DNA of 64,000 nucleotides from Archangium violaceum (GCF_016859125.1 NZ_CP069338.1:8373501-8437500); one strand, 5' to 3'; positions 10,046 through 19,584 are shown, counted from the stretch's first letter. The notes: a model not told the origin generated them from the letters alone. Numbers and translations: made by a program.

Positions 10046-10747
10046 ATGAGCATGGACGACTCCTGGAGGCCCCTCTTCAGGGTGGGGGCGGCGGCGAACG
10101 TCGCCGTGCTCGTGCTCGTTCCGATCCAGATCGTCCTCTACGTGCTCTGGCCGCCACCGAGCACGGTGCTCGACTGGTTCGCGCTCTTCCAGTCCCACGG
10201 CCTCATCGGGCTCATTGACATGGACGTCCTGCTGATGGTCGGCAATGTCCTCATGGCCCTCATCTATCTCGCCCTCTACGCCGCGCTTCGAGATGCGAGT
10301 CCATCCCTCACGACCCTCGCAGTCACCCTGGAGTTCGTGGCGATAACGACATACCTCGGCTCGAATACGGCGTTCGAGATGCTCTCCCTGAGCAAGCAAT
10401 ACGCCGCGGCGACCACGGAGGCGCAGAGGGGGGCGCTCCTGGCCGCGGGCCATGTGATGGTCACGAGCTGGAAGCAGGGGAGCGCGTTCAACGTGAGCTA
10501 CGTGCTGGGCGCCATCGCCACATTGCTCACCTCGACCGCCATGTTGCGGAGCCAGGTGTTCGGCCGGGTGACGGGCTACGTCGGACTGGTGTTCGGCGTG
10601 CTCAGTCTGGTGCCAGCCTCCGCGGGGAAGGCGGGTGTCATCTTCTCGCTCGTCTCCCTGGTCCCGATGTGGATATGGCTGGTATTGATTGCCCAGAGGC
10701 TCTTCCAGCTTGGGCGCGGCGCCCACGGGGTCGCTGAGGTGAGGTAG
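10046..10747 (+). CDS. DUF4386-like integral membrane protein
   Basis: 233 residues with about six hydrophobic helices (VAVLVLVPIQIVLYVLW, VLLMVGNVLMALIYLALYAAL, LEFVAITTYLGSNTAFEML, VSYVLGAIATLLTSTAML, VTGYVGLVFGVLSLVP, VIFSLVSLVPMWIWLVLIA). The layout and length fit DUF4386, whose function is unknown. ATG 10046 is used, with a second ATG at 10052. Monocistronic as far as can be seen. Confidence 0.75.
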   Translation: MSMDDSWRPLFRVGAAANVAVLVLVPIQIVLYVLWPPPSTVLDWFALFQSHGLIGLIDMDVLLMVGNVLMALIYLALYAALRDASPSLTTLAVTLEFVAITTYLGSNTAFEMLSLSKQYAAATTEAQRGALLAAGHVMVTSWKQGSAFNVSYVLGAIATLLTSTAMLRSQVFGRVTGYVGLVFGVLSLVPASAGKAGVIFSLVSLVPMWIWLVLIAQRLFQLGRGAHGVAEVR

Positions 10748-11028
10748 GCCTCGAGAGGTACTCCCACCTGCCCTCAAGGCCGAGGCGGACGTCCGATAGG
10801 GAAAGCGAGGGGCCGCGAGCGTTCTCCGGATGACGAGCCGGGCCCCCTCGCTCGCGAGCGCTCGTGGCTGGTGCCATAGGCTGGCGAGCCGCGTCCCCGT
10901 GTCCTCTGCTCCAGGAGGCCGTATGCCCGAGGTCGCTCCACCGGAAGCCGAGCGGCAACGCTTCCTCTCTGTCCGTGGAGGGATTCGAGGCCCTGCGGGA
11001 CGGCGCCATCCCAACAAGGAGCGTAGCC

Positions 11029-11373
11029 ATGCATGAGTCCACACTTGCCCGTCAGGTGCTCGAGACCGTCCTCCAGCGTGCCGTCACCGAGGGCGCCTCT
11101 CGTGTTCGCGTGGTGCGGGGCTGGGTGGCGGAGACCGGGTCCCTGTCCGCCGAGAGCCTGTCCTTCCATTTCTCCGCCCACGCCCGGGGCACGAGCGCGG
11201 AAGGAGCCCGGCTCCTGTTGGACCTCATCCACGTGGTGGCGCGCTGCCGGGCCTGTGGCGATACCTACGCTCCCGATTACCACCTCCTGCTGTGTCCGGA
11301 GTGTGGGAGCACCGAGGGGGAGGCACTCGGGGAGACGGGGCTCGCCGTTACCTCCATCGAAGTGGAGGAGTAG
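11029..11373 (+). CDS. hypA: Hydrogenase maturation nickel chaperone HypA
   Basis: 114 residues, the normal HypA length. It starts MHEST, which places the nickel-binding His2 and Glu3, and has the zinc site CRAC...CPEC (residues about 74-93). HypA hands nickel to HypB and onward to [NiFe]-hydrogenase (or urease). AAGGAG at 11016-11021 supports this start. No hydrogenase or other hyp gene is visible within the window, so its partners must be elsewhere. Confidence 0.88.
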   Translation: MHESTLARQVLETVLQRAVTEGASRVRVVRGWVAETGSLSAESLSFHFSAHARGTSAEGARLLLDLIHVVARCRACGDTYAPDYHLLLCPECGSTEGEALGETGLAVTSIEVEE

Positions 11374-11451
11374 GTGGAGTCCATGGCTCCTGGCAATCCG
11401 TGGTTGGTGGATGCGATAGCTTGGAGGGATTGAACTTGCTCCGCCGGGGCT

Positions 11452-13248
11452 TCAGGAGAGGAGGACCTCTTCCACCGGCCGGCGTGGGCTGGGGTACACC
11501 TCGGGCCCGTAGCCCATTCTCAGCAGGAGTTGGGGCATGCCTCGCTGGGAGAGCAGGGCGGCGAGCTGTGGGCGGAGCGAGGGGACCTCGATGGGCTGGT
11601 TGAGCTCCCGCATCCAGAGGTCCGCTCCAGTCCGGGTGAGCGCGCCGAGAAAGCCGCTGGGCAGGAACGGGGGACTGGAGAAGGTCTCGCCCGCGAAGGT
11701 GAAGGCGCCCGCGAGATTACCGATGAGGACGACCCTGTCCTCGCCCTGGGGCCGCACATCGGTGATGCCTCCCTCGGCCCCGCTGAACACCCGCCTCCAC
11801 AGCAGGCTCCCCGAGGAGCTGTACCTGGCGATGAACGGGGCGTACTCGCCGAGCGGCCCATCCCCGAGGTCCGTCCGGGGGCTCGCCCAGCCCGCGACGA
11901 GGAGCTCGTTCCCGGTGTCCGCGGCCACGGCATCGCCTCCTGTCGTCCGGGAGGTGTCGCTGGCCTCGAAGGCCCTCGACCAGAGGTGCCGGCCGTCGTC
12001 TCCGGAGAATTTCGCCAGGAAGCCAGCCAAGGGCGGTCCAAGGCTCGGATCGATCGTGGGACCCGAGGAGAGGACGTTCCCGTCCAGGTTCATCCGCCCC
12101 TGGAAGCTGCCGGTGACGACGAAGTTGCCCTCGGCGTCGGTCGTCACGGCCCGCGGGCTCACCAGCAGGGGGGCGCCACTGGCGTCCGTGGCCACGAAGC
12201 CCCGGGTCCACACGGTTTCTCCCGTGGGGGAGAACCTGGCGATGAAGAGGCCCACCCTTCCCACTGCCTCCCCGGTAACGGAGGGAAGGCGCCCCGCTCC
12301 CAGGTCCGGCGTGCCCTCGTAGTTGCCCGCCACGAGGATGTCTCCGCGCCCCGTGAGGGTGAGCTCCCGCGCCTCGACGTCTTCGGTGGCCACCACGCGG
12401 CTCCAGAGGTAGACGCCCTCCACGGTGTAGCGCGCGAGTGCGAGGCCCGCTCCTTCCGGGAAGGCCGCGTCTCCGAAGAGACCCGCCGCGACGAAGTCGC
12501 CCTCCGGCGCGGTGGCCAGGGCATGGAGGCGCTCGCTGCCCAGGCCTCCGATCTGCCGCACCCACTGCGTGAGGCCGCCTCCCACTCCACGGTAGGAGCA
12601 GAAGAGGGGCGTCTCCAGGGTGAGGCGCAGGGTCGGGATCAGCTCGCTCTGGAGCACCTCCCGCGAGTAGAAGTCCACGCCATTGCCCGACTCGGGGATG
12701 AGGCCGAAGCTGTAGAGGCCTTCCGAGGTCACCACCCGCGTCACGTCGTACGCGACCCGGGTGCCGGCGTTGATCGCCCCCAGGTCGTCCAGCGGGCCCT
12801 CCAGGAGGCTCGGCCGCGTGTTCCAGGTGAGGCCCTCGTTCCACTCGTCGCTGACACGGTAGAGCACCGGTCCATCCGTCGTGAGATCGAAGGCGGAGAG
12901 CTCCAGCTTCGCGTCACGCACGCGCATGCTTTCGGTGGTGACGTAGAACTTGAGGTAGGACTCCAACCGGGGCGAGCCATCCACCAGCAGCGCCGGCTCG
13001 CCGCCGAAGCTCTGGTCCGGGGCGTCCCGGGAGACGAAGCCGTCCTCGAAGGGCGTGGTGACGGACAAGAAGGATTCCAGGCGCGGCATGCACTCGGGCA
13101 CGGGTGGCTGCAGGTCCTCCACGCTGGCGGCGCGCGTCGTGGCGCTGCCCTGGGGTTCCACCGCCGTGTCTCCACCACAGTGGGTCAGCAGGGCCAATGC
13201 CATCAACCCGCTCGCCCATCGCCCACTCCAACCGGATTTCCGCTCCAT
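11452..13248 (-). CDS. Exported lipoprotein: DNRLRE domain plus beta-propeller
   Basis: 598 residues. The N-terminus is a lipoprotein signal (MERKSGW... LMALALLTHC, with Cys as the lipidated residue). Residues about 40-210 look like a DNRLRE/CBM96-type beta-sandwich (DQSFGGEPALLVD, LESYLKFYV, YRVSDEWNEGLTWNTRP). The rest has repeats of the type 'ALATAPEGDFVAAGLFGD', 'TLTGRGDILVAGNY', 'TTDAEGNFVVTGSFQG', i.e. SBBP-like propeller blades. Likely a surface or outer-membrane anchored protein. GGAGGG is well placed before ATG 13248. Confidence 0.8.
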   Translation of the reverse strand: MERKSGWSGRWASGLMALALLTHCGGDTAVEPQGSATTRAASVEDLQPPVPECMPRLESFLSVTTPFEDGFVSRDAPDQSFGGEPALLVDGSPRLESYLKFYVTTESMRVRDAKLELSAFDLTTDGPVLYRVSDEWNEGLTWNTRPSLLEGPLDDLGAINAGTRVAYDVTRVVTSEGLYSFGLIPESGNGVDFYSREVLQSELIPTLRLTLETPLFCSYRGVGGGLTQWVRQIGGLGSERLHALATAPEGDFVAAGLFGDAAFPEGAGLALARYTVEGVYLWSRVVATEDVEARELTLTGRGDILVAGNYEGTPDLGAGRLPSVTGEAVGRVGLFIARFSPTGETVWTRGFVATDASGAPLLVSPRAVTTDAEGNFVVTGSFQGRMNLDGNVLSSGPTIDPSLGPPLAGFLAKFSGDDGRHLWSRAFEASDTSRTTGGDAVAADTGNELLVAGWASPRTDLGDGPLGEYAPFIARYSSSGSLLWRRVFSGAEGGITDVRPQGEDRVVLIGNLAGAFTFAGETFSSPPFLPSGFLGALTRTGADLWMRELNQPIEVPSLRPQLAALLSQRGMPQLLLRMGYGPEVYPSPRRPVEEVLLS

Positions 13249-13381
13249 GCCAGACCCTCCGAAAAAGGCCACGTGTGAGCGTGCACCGCATGTGCCGGGG
13301 GGGCGTTCCCGGGCGAGGTGTGGCCTTCAGGACGCGCACCTGCACTCGGGGGGACCGGCGCTCCCGAGGATTGGAAGCAGG

Positions 13382-13519
13382 CTACTCAGTGATGAGAGGG
13401 ATGTTCCTCGGCCGGCTCGCGGTGGGGAGCGTGAAGAAGAAGGTGCTCCCCACTCCAGGAATGCTCTCGACCCAGAGGTGTCCGCCGAGGGCATCGACGA
13501 GCCCCTTCACGATGGCGAC
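13382..13519 (-). pseudogene. Histidine kinase C-terminal fragment
   Basis: The reading [20 protein letters not shown] followed by [12 protein letters not shown] is the G2/C-terminal end of a HATPase_c domain. The N, G1 and F boxes and the whole dimerisation domain are absent from the flanking DNA in all frames. A decayed sensor-kinase end, with no functional start. Confidence 0.75.
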
Positions 13520-13553
13520 GTGGCGGGTTGGAGGGCGCTGAATGCAGGTCGCA

Positions 13554-13919
13554 TCACCTGGCAAAAGCCCGGAGTGCCTCATCCCAGCTCATCCGGGAGC
13601 ACCGCTCCACCCACCGTGCCACGGTCTCCGCCTCCCTTCGCGCGGCCAGCGCCACCACGGCGGCCTTCTCGAGCGGTGCATCGAAACGCTCGCGCGCGTC
13701 CCTGGCCAGCTTCTGCACGTCCACGGGGCTGGTCAGATATGCCACCGCCAGGCCTCCCGGTCGGGTGAGCGCCTCGTAGGCGCGGCGCAACCGCTGGAAT
13801 CCCTCCATATCCTGGTGAGGTGGGTGCCGCGCCAGCGCGGCGAAGTAGGCGCTCTTGACGGCGACCGGGTCTATCGTAGGCGCCAACCCCAATACGGCGA
13901 ACGGATCTTCGGGCGTCAT
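13554..13919 (-). CDS. Short J-domain (DnaJ-like) protein
   Basis: 121 residues. The first 55 form a J-domain: [10 protein letters not shown] (helix I), [13 protein letters not shown] (helix II), then HPPHQD in the HPD loop position and [13 protein letters not shown] (helix III). The HPD motif reads HPP, followed two residues later by D, a variant common in short bacterial J-proteins whose co-chaperone activity is unproven. It starts 1 nt after the stop of the 663-aa gene and is the last gene of the grpE-dnaK-like operon, so it probably serves that DnaK. Confidence 0.8.
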   Translation of the reverse strand: MTPEDPFAVLGLAPTIDPVAVKSAYFAALARHPPHQDMEGFQRLRRAYEALTRPGGLAVAYLTSPVDVQKLARDARERFDAPLEKAAVVALAARREAETVARWVERCSRMSWDEALRAFAR

Positions 13920-13920
13920 A

Positions 13921-15912
13921 TCAGCTACTCTCCTCCCCTTCCTCCGGAGAGACAGCCTTCGGAGGGCTTCTCTCGGGCTCCTTCTTCGAACGTGACGCGC
14001 GGCGCGCCGGGGTGCTCGCGGCCTTCTTCTTCCGCGAAGCCCCGCGCTTGCGCGGCCGGTACCCATGCTCGTGCGCCAACGCCTGCGCCTGCTCCACCAC
14101 CGGGGCATGGAGAGCGGGTAACTGCTCCGACAGGGCCCGCATGAAGGCCTCCAGCACCGGGTGGAGGTACTTGCAAGGGGTGTTCATCCTCTCGGCGGCC
14201 ACCGCCGCCTCGGCGAGCGCCTGCACATTGGCGGCGCGGCGCTCCAGCCAGCGTTCCAGAATGCGCCTGGCGAGCGCCTCCCGACCGAGCACCTCCATCG
14301 TTCGGAGCGCCTCGATATGCCCCGTGTTTCCAGGATGGGCCTCCAGGTACCGCACGGCGGCATCCCATGCCTCGGCGTCCGAGGAAGCATGGCGCACCGC
14401 CTCCTCGAGGAACCCCACCTGGTAGGTCAGCACCCTGGGAGCGAACCGGCGCCAGATGCGCAGGCCGTCCCCGGTCAGCTTCATCGAGGAGTAGACCTGC
14501 TCCAGCGCCCCCTCCACCCCCAGCAGCATCCGCTCTACATCCTCCATGGTCTGCACGCCGCGCAGCAGCCGCTCCAAATCCCGTCCTCCCTGCTTCATCC
14601 GACTGCGGTCCAGCAGGATACGGACGGCTTCGCTGAGCTCCCTCCGGAGCTCCTCGTTCGCGCCCTCCCAGCAGACGTCCACCCATGACGCCACCAGGTC
14701 CGGTGCGCAGGTAGCGGCCACGCACTCGATCAACCCCATACGCTCGGAGGGCACGGCTCCACCCAGCCAGGACAGCAGGGAAGAGGCCTCCGTTGCGACC
14801 AGCCGGCCCAAGCCCTCCTGGAGCCACCCGGGTGCGTTTAGCGCCTCGGGGTTCTGCTCGCACCAGGCCAGGAAGGCCCGCGCCCAGAGGGGCGCGTTCG
14901 CGATCCGGGCCAGCAATTCCTGGTAGAGGCCCAGCGCCCGCGGCAGGGCCGCCCCCTTGAAGCGGAGCCCGGACACAGCCTGCACCACCCAGGACCGGGC
15001 CGACGGTTGGATCGCCGCGGCCTGAGCCAGGGTGCATAGGGGCTCGGCGTCCTCGATGCGCGAGACGACCGTCCGCGCAAGCCCCGCGGCTACCACCCGC
15101 AGCGCCTGCAACGTAGGAGCGGAGAGGGCCTCGGGGGCTCCTCCCTCTCGCACCGCCCGGGCCAACAGCGAGGCTGGCTCCGAGAGAGCGTCGTGCCCCT
15201 TGCCCCCCTCCGCCCGGAGCCACAGCTCTCGCGCCGCCAGCTGTCCCGCCAGCTCCCATACCGCCCGAGAGACCCCGGCGGGTGCCGCTCGTGCCCACTC
15301 CTCGGCGCGGCTGGCGAAGACGGGGAAGGGCTCAAGCGCGTACAGGGCGAGGAGCGCCCCTTCCACCTCCTCCAGCGAGCGGGGCGGCGGCAGGGAGACG
15401 TGCTGGCTCGTCGGCTCGATTCCCAGGCGCGAATCCACCGGGGGCAGGCGCTCGAGCGCCGGGGCGATGAGCTCGGGAGCGGGGCTCCCCTCGGAGGAGA
15501 GCCATCCATCCATCGCCTCGGCCAGAAGGGGCGCATGCGCTCGCGCCGGGTCGGTGAGGGGTTGCCACAGCCGCCGCGCGCGCTCCCAGTCGCGAGTGCG
15601 GCCCGCCGCCCATACCAGTGGCCAGTACGTGGCCCAGGCCTCCTCTGGAGCCGCGCCTCGCTCCACCAGGCCGGGCTCGGCGTCCACGCGCACGGCCAGG
15701 GTGCTGAGCGTCCCCCAGGAGCCGCGGCGGTGCTGCTCCCGGACGGCCTGCCGGAAGAGGGCGGCGCCGCTGGGGAGCAGTTCCTCCCTCAGCGGCGGCG
15801 GCAGCCGCAGGAGCGCGGACAGCATCCCCTCCAGGTTCCCTCGCTTCTGGTACTTTCGGGCCTCCTCCAGCCACTGGCGGTGCTGGCGCCCGGTGCGGTC
15901 GTGCTTCACCAT
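13921..15912 (-). CDS. Uncharacterised 663-aa protein of the grpE/dnaK-like operon
   Basis: No family recognised. Almost entirely alpha-helical, Leu/Ala/Glu/Arg-rich with helical-repeat character (for example RDWERARRLWQPLTDPARAH, GLYQELLARIANAPLWARAF, RILERWLERRAANVQALAEA). The last 50 residues are Lys/Arg/Ser/Pro-rich (KRGASRKKKAAS ... SKKEPERSPPK) and could bind nucleic acid or be disordered. It begins 3 nt after the dnaK-like stop and ends 1 nt before the J-domain gene, so it is co-translated with chaperone genes. A dedicated client, adaptor or nucleotide-exchange partner is an inference from position. Confidence 0.75.
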   Translation of the reverse strand: MVKHDRTGRQHRQWLEEARKYQKRGNLEGMLSALLRLPPPLREELLPSGAALFRQAVREQHRRGSWGTLSTLAVRVDAEPGLVERGAAPEEAWATYWPLVWAAGRTRDWERARRLWQPLTDPARAHAPLLAEAMDGWLSSEGSPAPELIAPALERLPPVDSRLGIEPTSQHVSLPPPRSLEEVEGALLALYALEPFPVFASRAEEWARAAPAGVSRAVWELAGQLAARELWLRAEGGKGHDALSEPASLLARAVREGGAPEALSAPTLQALRVVAAGLARTVVSRIEDAEPLCTLAQAAAIQPSARSWVVQAVSGLRFKGAALPRALGLYQELLARIANAPLWARAFLAWCEQNPEALNAPGWLQEGLGRLVATEASSLLSWLGGAVPSERMGLIECVAATCAPDLVASWVDVCWEGANEELRRELSEAVRILLDRSRMKQGGRDLERLLRGVQTMEDVERMLLGVEGALEQVYSSMKLTGDGLRIWRRFAPRVLTYQVGFLEEAVRHASSDAEAWDAAVRYLEAHPGNTGHIEALRTMEVLGREALARRILERWLERRAANVQALAEAAVAAERMNTPCKYLHPVLEAFMRALSEQLPALHAPVVEQAQALAHEHGYRPRKRGASRKKKAASTPARRASRSKKEPERSPPKAVSPEEGEESS

Positions 15913-15915
15913 GGC

Positions 15916-17595
15916 TCAAGGCTCCGGGAGTCCCGACCCGTGTTCGTGATTGAGGAAGAAATCCAGGAGCGCCTCCTCCGCGCGCTCGCGCGCCACGCCC
16001 TGGGCCTGCGCGTACTGGTCAAGAAGCCGCTTCAACTCGGCGTGGAGCTCGGGAGGGAGCCGCTCGAGCAGGGCGTGCCCCTTGCGCTCCACCGCGCTCT
16101 GCCCCGGCGCCAGGGCCGGGAGGGCCTTGCCCACGTCCGCCACCGAGAGGGCCACCGTCTTGGCGTTCGTCGTGCCGGGCTGGCTGACGGATACCTTCAC
16201 CACCCCGTTGAGATCGTAGGCGAACTCCACCCGCACCGGTGAGTTCGCGGGCCGGGGCTCGAGTGGGAACTCGAAGGCCCCCACCCGCGTGTTCTCCGAG
16301 GCTCGGCGCGACTCGCCCTGAAACACCTCCACCTGGACGAGCTTCTGCTCGGGCACCAGGGTGTAGAACTCCTCCACCTTCGTTGTCGGCAACACCGTGT
16401 TGCGGCGGAGGACCGGGGCGAAGGTATCCGGCGTGGCGTTCCCGAGGTCGTCCTCTCCGATGACGCGCATGCCCAGGCTATGCGACGCCACATCCACGAG
16501 GATGCGTCCCACCGGCTCGCCGGACAACATGCCGGCCTGGATGGCCGCGCCCAGCCCCACGGCCAGGTCTGGATCCACTTCCTCGTGGATGTCGACTCCG
16601 AAGGCCTCCTCCAGCATCTGGCGGACCCGAGGGATCCGCGTCGAGCCTCCCACCAGGCATATCTTGGACAGCGACTGCCCCTCGAGCCGGGCCTCCGCCA
16701 GGGCCTGGCGGGTCAGGGCCACGGTGGACTCGAGCAGCGGCTCGATGAGCTCCTCGAAGACGCGCCGCCGCACCTCCAACTCGAGGTGGATGGGCCTGCC
16801 TTGCGCCTGGGTGAGGAATTCCTCCTTCACATGCACGGAAACGTCCGCGGACAGACGGATCTTCGTCTCCTCGGCCAGCTGGCGCAGGCGCGCCATGGCC
16901 CGCACGTCCTCGCGAGGATCCACGCCCTGCTTCTTGAGATCCTCGAGGAAGAGCTGAACGAGCTTGTCGTCGAAGTCGTCCCCACCCAGATGGGTGTTGC
17001 CCGCGGTGGAGCGCACCTCGCGCACCCCCTGGAACACCTCGAGCACCGACACGTCGAACGTGCCGCCCCCCAGGTCGTAGACGAGAAGGATCTCGGGCTC
17101 GGCCACACGGAGGGCCTCGGGATGCAGCACGTGCTCATACAGGAGCGAGGCGCTGGTGGGCTCATTGAGCAGCCGCAACACGTGCAGCCCCGCGCGCTGG
17201 CCGGCCTCGAGGGTTGCGCGGCGCTGGGCGTCATCGAAGTAGGCAGGCACGGTAATGACCACGTCACGCACGGGGACGCCGGTGGCCTTCTCGGCTCCCT
17301 GCTTGAGCGCGGACAGGATTTCGGCGGAGACCTCCTCGGGAGACACCTCGCGCCCGGCGATGGAGTAGCGGTGGAGCGTCCCCATCTTGCGCTTGACCGA
17401 GCGGATGCACCGCTCGGGCCTCAGCAACTCGAGGTTGCGCGCCTCTCGCCCCACGACGACACGATTGTCCTCGTAGAGGACCACCGAGGGGACGATGCGA
17501 CTGCCTTCCACGGACACGGCCACCGGGCGGCCCTCCACCAGGTGGGCGATGACGGAGTTGGTCGTACCGAGATCGATTCCAAAGACATGGCTCAA
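15916..17595 (-). CDS. DnaK/Hsp70-family chaperone (SglK-like candidate)
   Basis: 559 residues, shorter than house-keeping DnaK (about 610-640). The ATPase signatures are intact: [32 protein letters not shown]. The substrate domain is present but the helical lid is short (ending [17 protein letters not shown]). The TTG start at 17595 overlaps the stop of the grpE-like gene (TTGA), coupling the two. In Myxococcus xanthus an Hsp70 (SglK) with a neighbouring GrpE homologue (GrpS) is needed for exopolysaccharide and S-motility; this locus has the same grpE-then-dnaK order, but orthology is not proven here. Confidence 0.9.
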   Translation of the reverse strand: MSHVFGIDLGTTNSVIAHLVEGRPVAVSVEGSRIVPSVVLYEDNRVVVGREARNLELLRPERCIRSVKRKMGTLHRYSIAGREVSPEEVSAEILSALKQGAEKATGVPVRDVVITVPAYFDDAQRRATLEAGQRAGLHVLRLLNEPTSASLLYEHVLHPEALRVAEPEILLVYDLGGGTFDVSVLEVFQGVREVRSTAGNTHLGGDDFDDKLVQLFLEDLKKQGVDPREDVRAMARLRQLAEETKIRLSADVSVHVKEEFLTQAQGRPIHLELEVRRRVFEELIEPLLESTVALTRQALAEARLEGQSLSKICLVGGSTRIPRVRQMLEEAFGVDIHEEVDPDLAVGLGAAIQAGMLSGEPVGRILVDVASHSLGMRVIGEDDLGNATPDTFAPVLRRNTVLPTTKVEEFYTLVPEQKLVQVEVFQGESRRASENTRVGAFEFPLEPRPANSPVRVEFAYDLNGVVKVSVSQPGTTNAKTVALSVADVGKALPALAPGQSAVERKGHALLERLPPELHAELKRLLDQYAQAQGVARERAEEALLDFFLNHEHGSGLPEP

Positions 17596-18197
17596 GGGGT
17601 ATTCCTCACGATGATGGCTTCGCCCTCGCGAATGAGGTGCTCGCCCCGCAGGGCGGCGGCGCGAACCACGCGGGCAATGGCGCCCTCGGCGAAGCTGGGG
17701 TGGGGCTGAGTGCCTACAATCCGGAACAGGCGCCCGTCGGGAATGTGGCCGATGGACGTCAGGCGAGTGATCCCGGAGGAGGTCAGAAATCGCTCGAGCC
17801 GGGCCGCCACTCCCATGAGTCCCGATGCGAGCGCCTCATCCGCCGCGACGCGGGAGGCCTCCTCGAGCAGATCCAGGGCATCCAGGAACTCGTCCCAGGG
17901 GGGCTCGCTCCCCGAAGAGTTGCCAGACGTCGCGCCGCGGAGAGAAGAGAGCGAGCCCCTCAGCTCCGCGAGTCCCCCTTCCAGCTTGCGCTCCAGATCC
18001 TCGACATGGAGGGCCAAACGGGCCTGGGCCCGGGAGGACTTCTGGACGGCATCCAGAAGCAGGGTGCCCCAGGTGGGAGGCGACTCGGCAGGTAGTGTGG
18101 TCCCCGGGAGTCCGGGCACTCCTGAACGTCCAATGAACAGGCGTCTCAGCCAGGTGAACATCAAATCAACGCCAGTCGTTTCCGACCGGCGCTCCAT
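17592..18197 (-). CDS. GrpE-like nucleotide exchange factor
   Basis: Up to 201 residues. The N-terminal half is a helical segment (ARLALHVEDLERKLEGGLAEL) and the C-terminal half resembles the GrpE beta-domain (GITRLTSIGHIPDGRLFRIVG ... VRAAALRGEHLIREGEAIIV). It should exchange ADP on the DnaK-like protein encoded next, with which its stop overlaps. Starts at ATG 18197 or ATG 18161 (MFTWLRRLF) are both possible; neither has a strong ribosome site. First gene of the four-gene operon. Confidence 0.75.
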   Translation of the reverse strand: MERRSETTGVDLMFTWLRRLFIGRSGVPGLPGTTLPAESPPTWGTLLLDAVQKSSRAQARLALHVEDLERKLEGGLAELRGSLSSLRGATSGNSSGSEPPWDEFLDALDLLEEASRVAADEALASGLMGVAARLERFLTSSGITRLTSIGHIPDGRLFRIVGTQPHPSFAEGAIARVVRAAALRGEHLIREGEAIIVRNTP

Positions 18198-18865
18198 ACA
18201 AAACAGAATCGGAGCCGCAGCTTCAGCTCACGCGCCAACGCTCGTGGCCGCGCCAAACAGCTCGCCGCAGAGCGATGACCCCTCCCGCTCGCGCGGATGT
18301 GTCTCCCATTCTTCTCTCGATATGGGCATTCCTGGGGTCTACTTCTCCTATGGGGCTCTATGACATGACCTCGCCCGTCATGTCCAGTACTTCCTCCTCG
18401 CTTCCATCCCCCCTTGGGAAAGCCCTCTCCCATGAGCGGGTACGGGTAAAGGATGTCTGTTGTTGAGAGTGAGACGGAGCGAAGCCGCATACCGCGGCGG
18501 CAACTGCCCCTGCTCCGGCTGCCACTCCCGGAACGGTCTCGGCGAGGCGTAGCGGGCACTGCTCTTCGTCTCCTGCCGCTCCGGCCTCTCACTGGCGGCT
18601 ACTTCCAACAGGGCAGCCTGCTCCGGCTTCTTCCTCGAGGTGGTGCTCACCCCCGGCCTTCAACCAGAACTCGCCTTCCCTCTGAAGGACCACCTGGGGC
18701 GTCTCTCCCCTGGCCCACCCTATACGGTGGGGTGCTCCGTCAGTCCTCGCGTCCACGGGCACCCCACACGGCAGCCTCCTTGCGGGCTACCGCCGCAACT
18801 CGCTCACGCCCCCGCCTGACCCCAAGGAGCGGGTGGCCGCCACACCGGAGCCCGGCTCGAGTCCG
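18198..18865. other. Gene-poor stretch
   Basis: No reading frame here shows recognisable protein features on either strand. The short open frames are Arg/Pro-rich shadow frames. The upstream end should hold the promoter of the grpE-like operon, but I see no convincing -35/-10 pair. Confidence 0.5.
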
Positions 18866-18870
18866 CCACC

Positions 18871-18987
18871 GTGTACGTCGTGGACTTCATGGAGCCCGGT
18901 GCCGTCACCACCCGGCCGGTGCCAATACCGAGGGCCGAGTTCCAGCAGGCCTTCCAGCGGTTCGCTCGCGACGTGCGACTGACGCAG
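18871..18987 (+). pseudogene. N-terminal relic of a SitA-type toxin lipoprotein
   Basis: The reading VYVVDFMEPGAVTTRPVPIP then EFQQAFQRFARDVRL aligns with the mature N-terminus of the intact toxin at 29502-30806 (VVRLDTGQTDTLVFTP ... EFEEAVSKLARDVRP). It lacks the signal peptide and everything downstream and runs into an IS21-type fragment. This shows that toxin loci have existed here before. Confidence 0.6.
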
Positions 18988-18989
18988 AA

Positions 18990-19270
18990 GACGCAATGGC
19001 ACCGGGAGAGAGCGCGGTGGACAGGGCGGCCTCGAGAGCCTGGTGGCCATGGGCGTCGAGCAGCTTGAGCGGGCGAGAGGTGTGGCCGGCCAGGTGGACG
19101 TTGCGCGAGGCGAGCGCGGCGACGAGGGCGTCGGCGCTGGGGCAGGACTGGCTCAGCCTGTCGCGCCCGCGCAGTTCGTGGGCGTGGCGCTCGTGGGCGG
19201 CGAGGGCGGCCAGGTGCTCCTCACATTCGAGCCTCTTGCCCTCATCCCAGCAGCGCGTGTGGCGGGCCAC
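18990..19270 (-). pseudogene. IS21-type transposase (IstA) C-terminal relic
   Basis: The frame reads RHTRCWDEGKRLECEEHL, HELRGRDRLSQSCPSADALV and LKLLDAHGHQALEAALSTAL, the pattern seen at the C-terminus of IstA proteins (HPRSWDRG ... EHRGRDRL ... LL.LLD.YG...L..AL). No DDE catalytic core and no IstB are present, so it is a remnant. It overlaps the edge of the SitA relic. Confidence 0.55.
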
Positions 19271-19377
19271 CTGTTGAACGAAGCCGCTGCGCGGCGGGGG
19301 AAACGACGGGGAACTGCCGCCGACTCTGCTCGACCCTGCTGGAACGAGTGCTCACCTTTTCAGAGGGAAAGAGGGAC

Positions 19378-19439
19378 GGTACGACAGAGGAATCGAACCT
19401 CCCGGGGACATGTCTCCATGCCCCCCACCGGTTTTGAAG
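19378..19439. repeat. Outer attachment-site copy: displaced 3' part of selC
   Basis: These 62 bases match the 3' part of the selenocysteine tRNA gene (47501-47562) at 60 of 62 positions; the differences fall at 19382 (acceptor stem) and 19404. The match stops exactly in the anticodon stem-loop (ending GGTTTTGAAG). This is what an integrase using a tRNA gene leaves at the far end of an island. The two mutations suggest it is older than the copy at 27714. Confidence 0.9.
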
Positions 19440-19537
19440 CCCCGCCGCCCGGATCGGCGGGGTCCTCGTGGTGGTCGGCTTCCCTCTGGAGCGGGGCTGG
19501 TGGAGCGTCCGTGGGGGTCCACCCGCGTCCGTTCATC

Positions 19538-19556
19538 TTGGGTACGATTTGGGTTC
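19538..19556. promoter_or_regulatory. Paired integrase arm-site motif, outer left end
   Basis: TTGGGTAC (19538-19545) and TTGGGTTC (19549-19556) lie 11 bp apart and start 99 bp inside the outer attachment core. The same pair occurs at 27874/27885, also 99 bp inside its core, and at 47409/47420 beside the integrase. One helical turn of spacing at all three ends fits arm-type binding sites for the tyrosine integrase. Confidence 0.6.
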
Positions 19557-19584
19557 GCGGCGGCTGCATGTCCCCGAGGTCCCA

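Noticed and set aside
9995-11044. Minus-strand frame opposite the DUF4386-like gene and hypA leader
   Set aside because: No recognisable features and opposite to a clear multi-helix membrane protein.
11530-13278. Plus-strand 582-codon frame opposite the lipoprotein gene
   Set aside because: No signal, domain or ribosome site; the minus-strand gene has a lipobox, RBS and recognisable domains.
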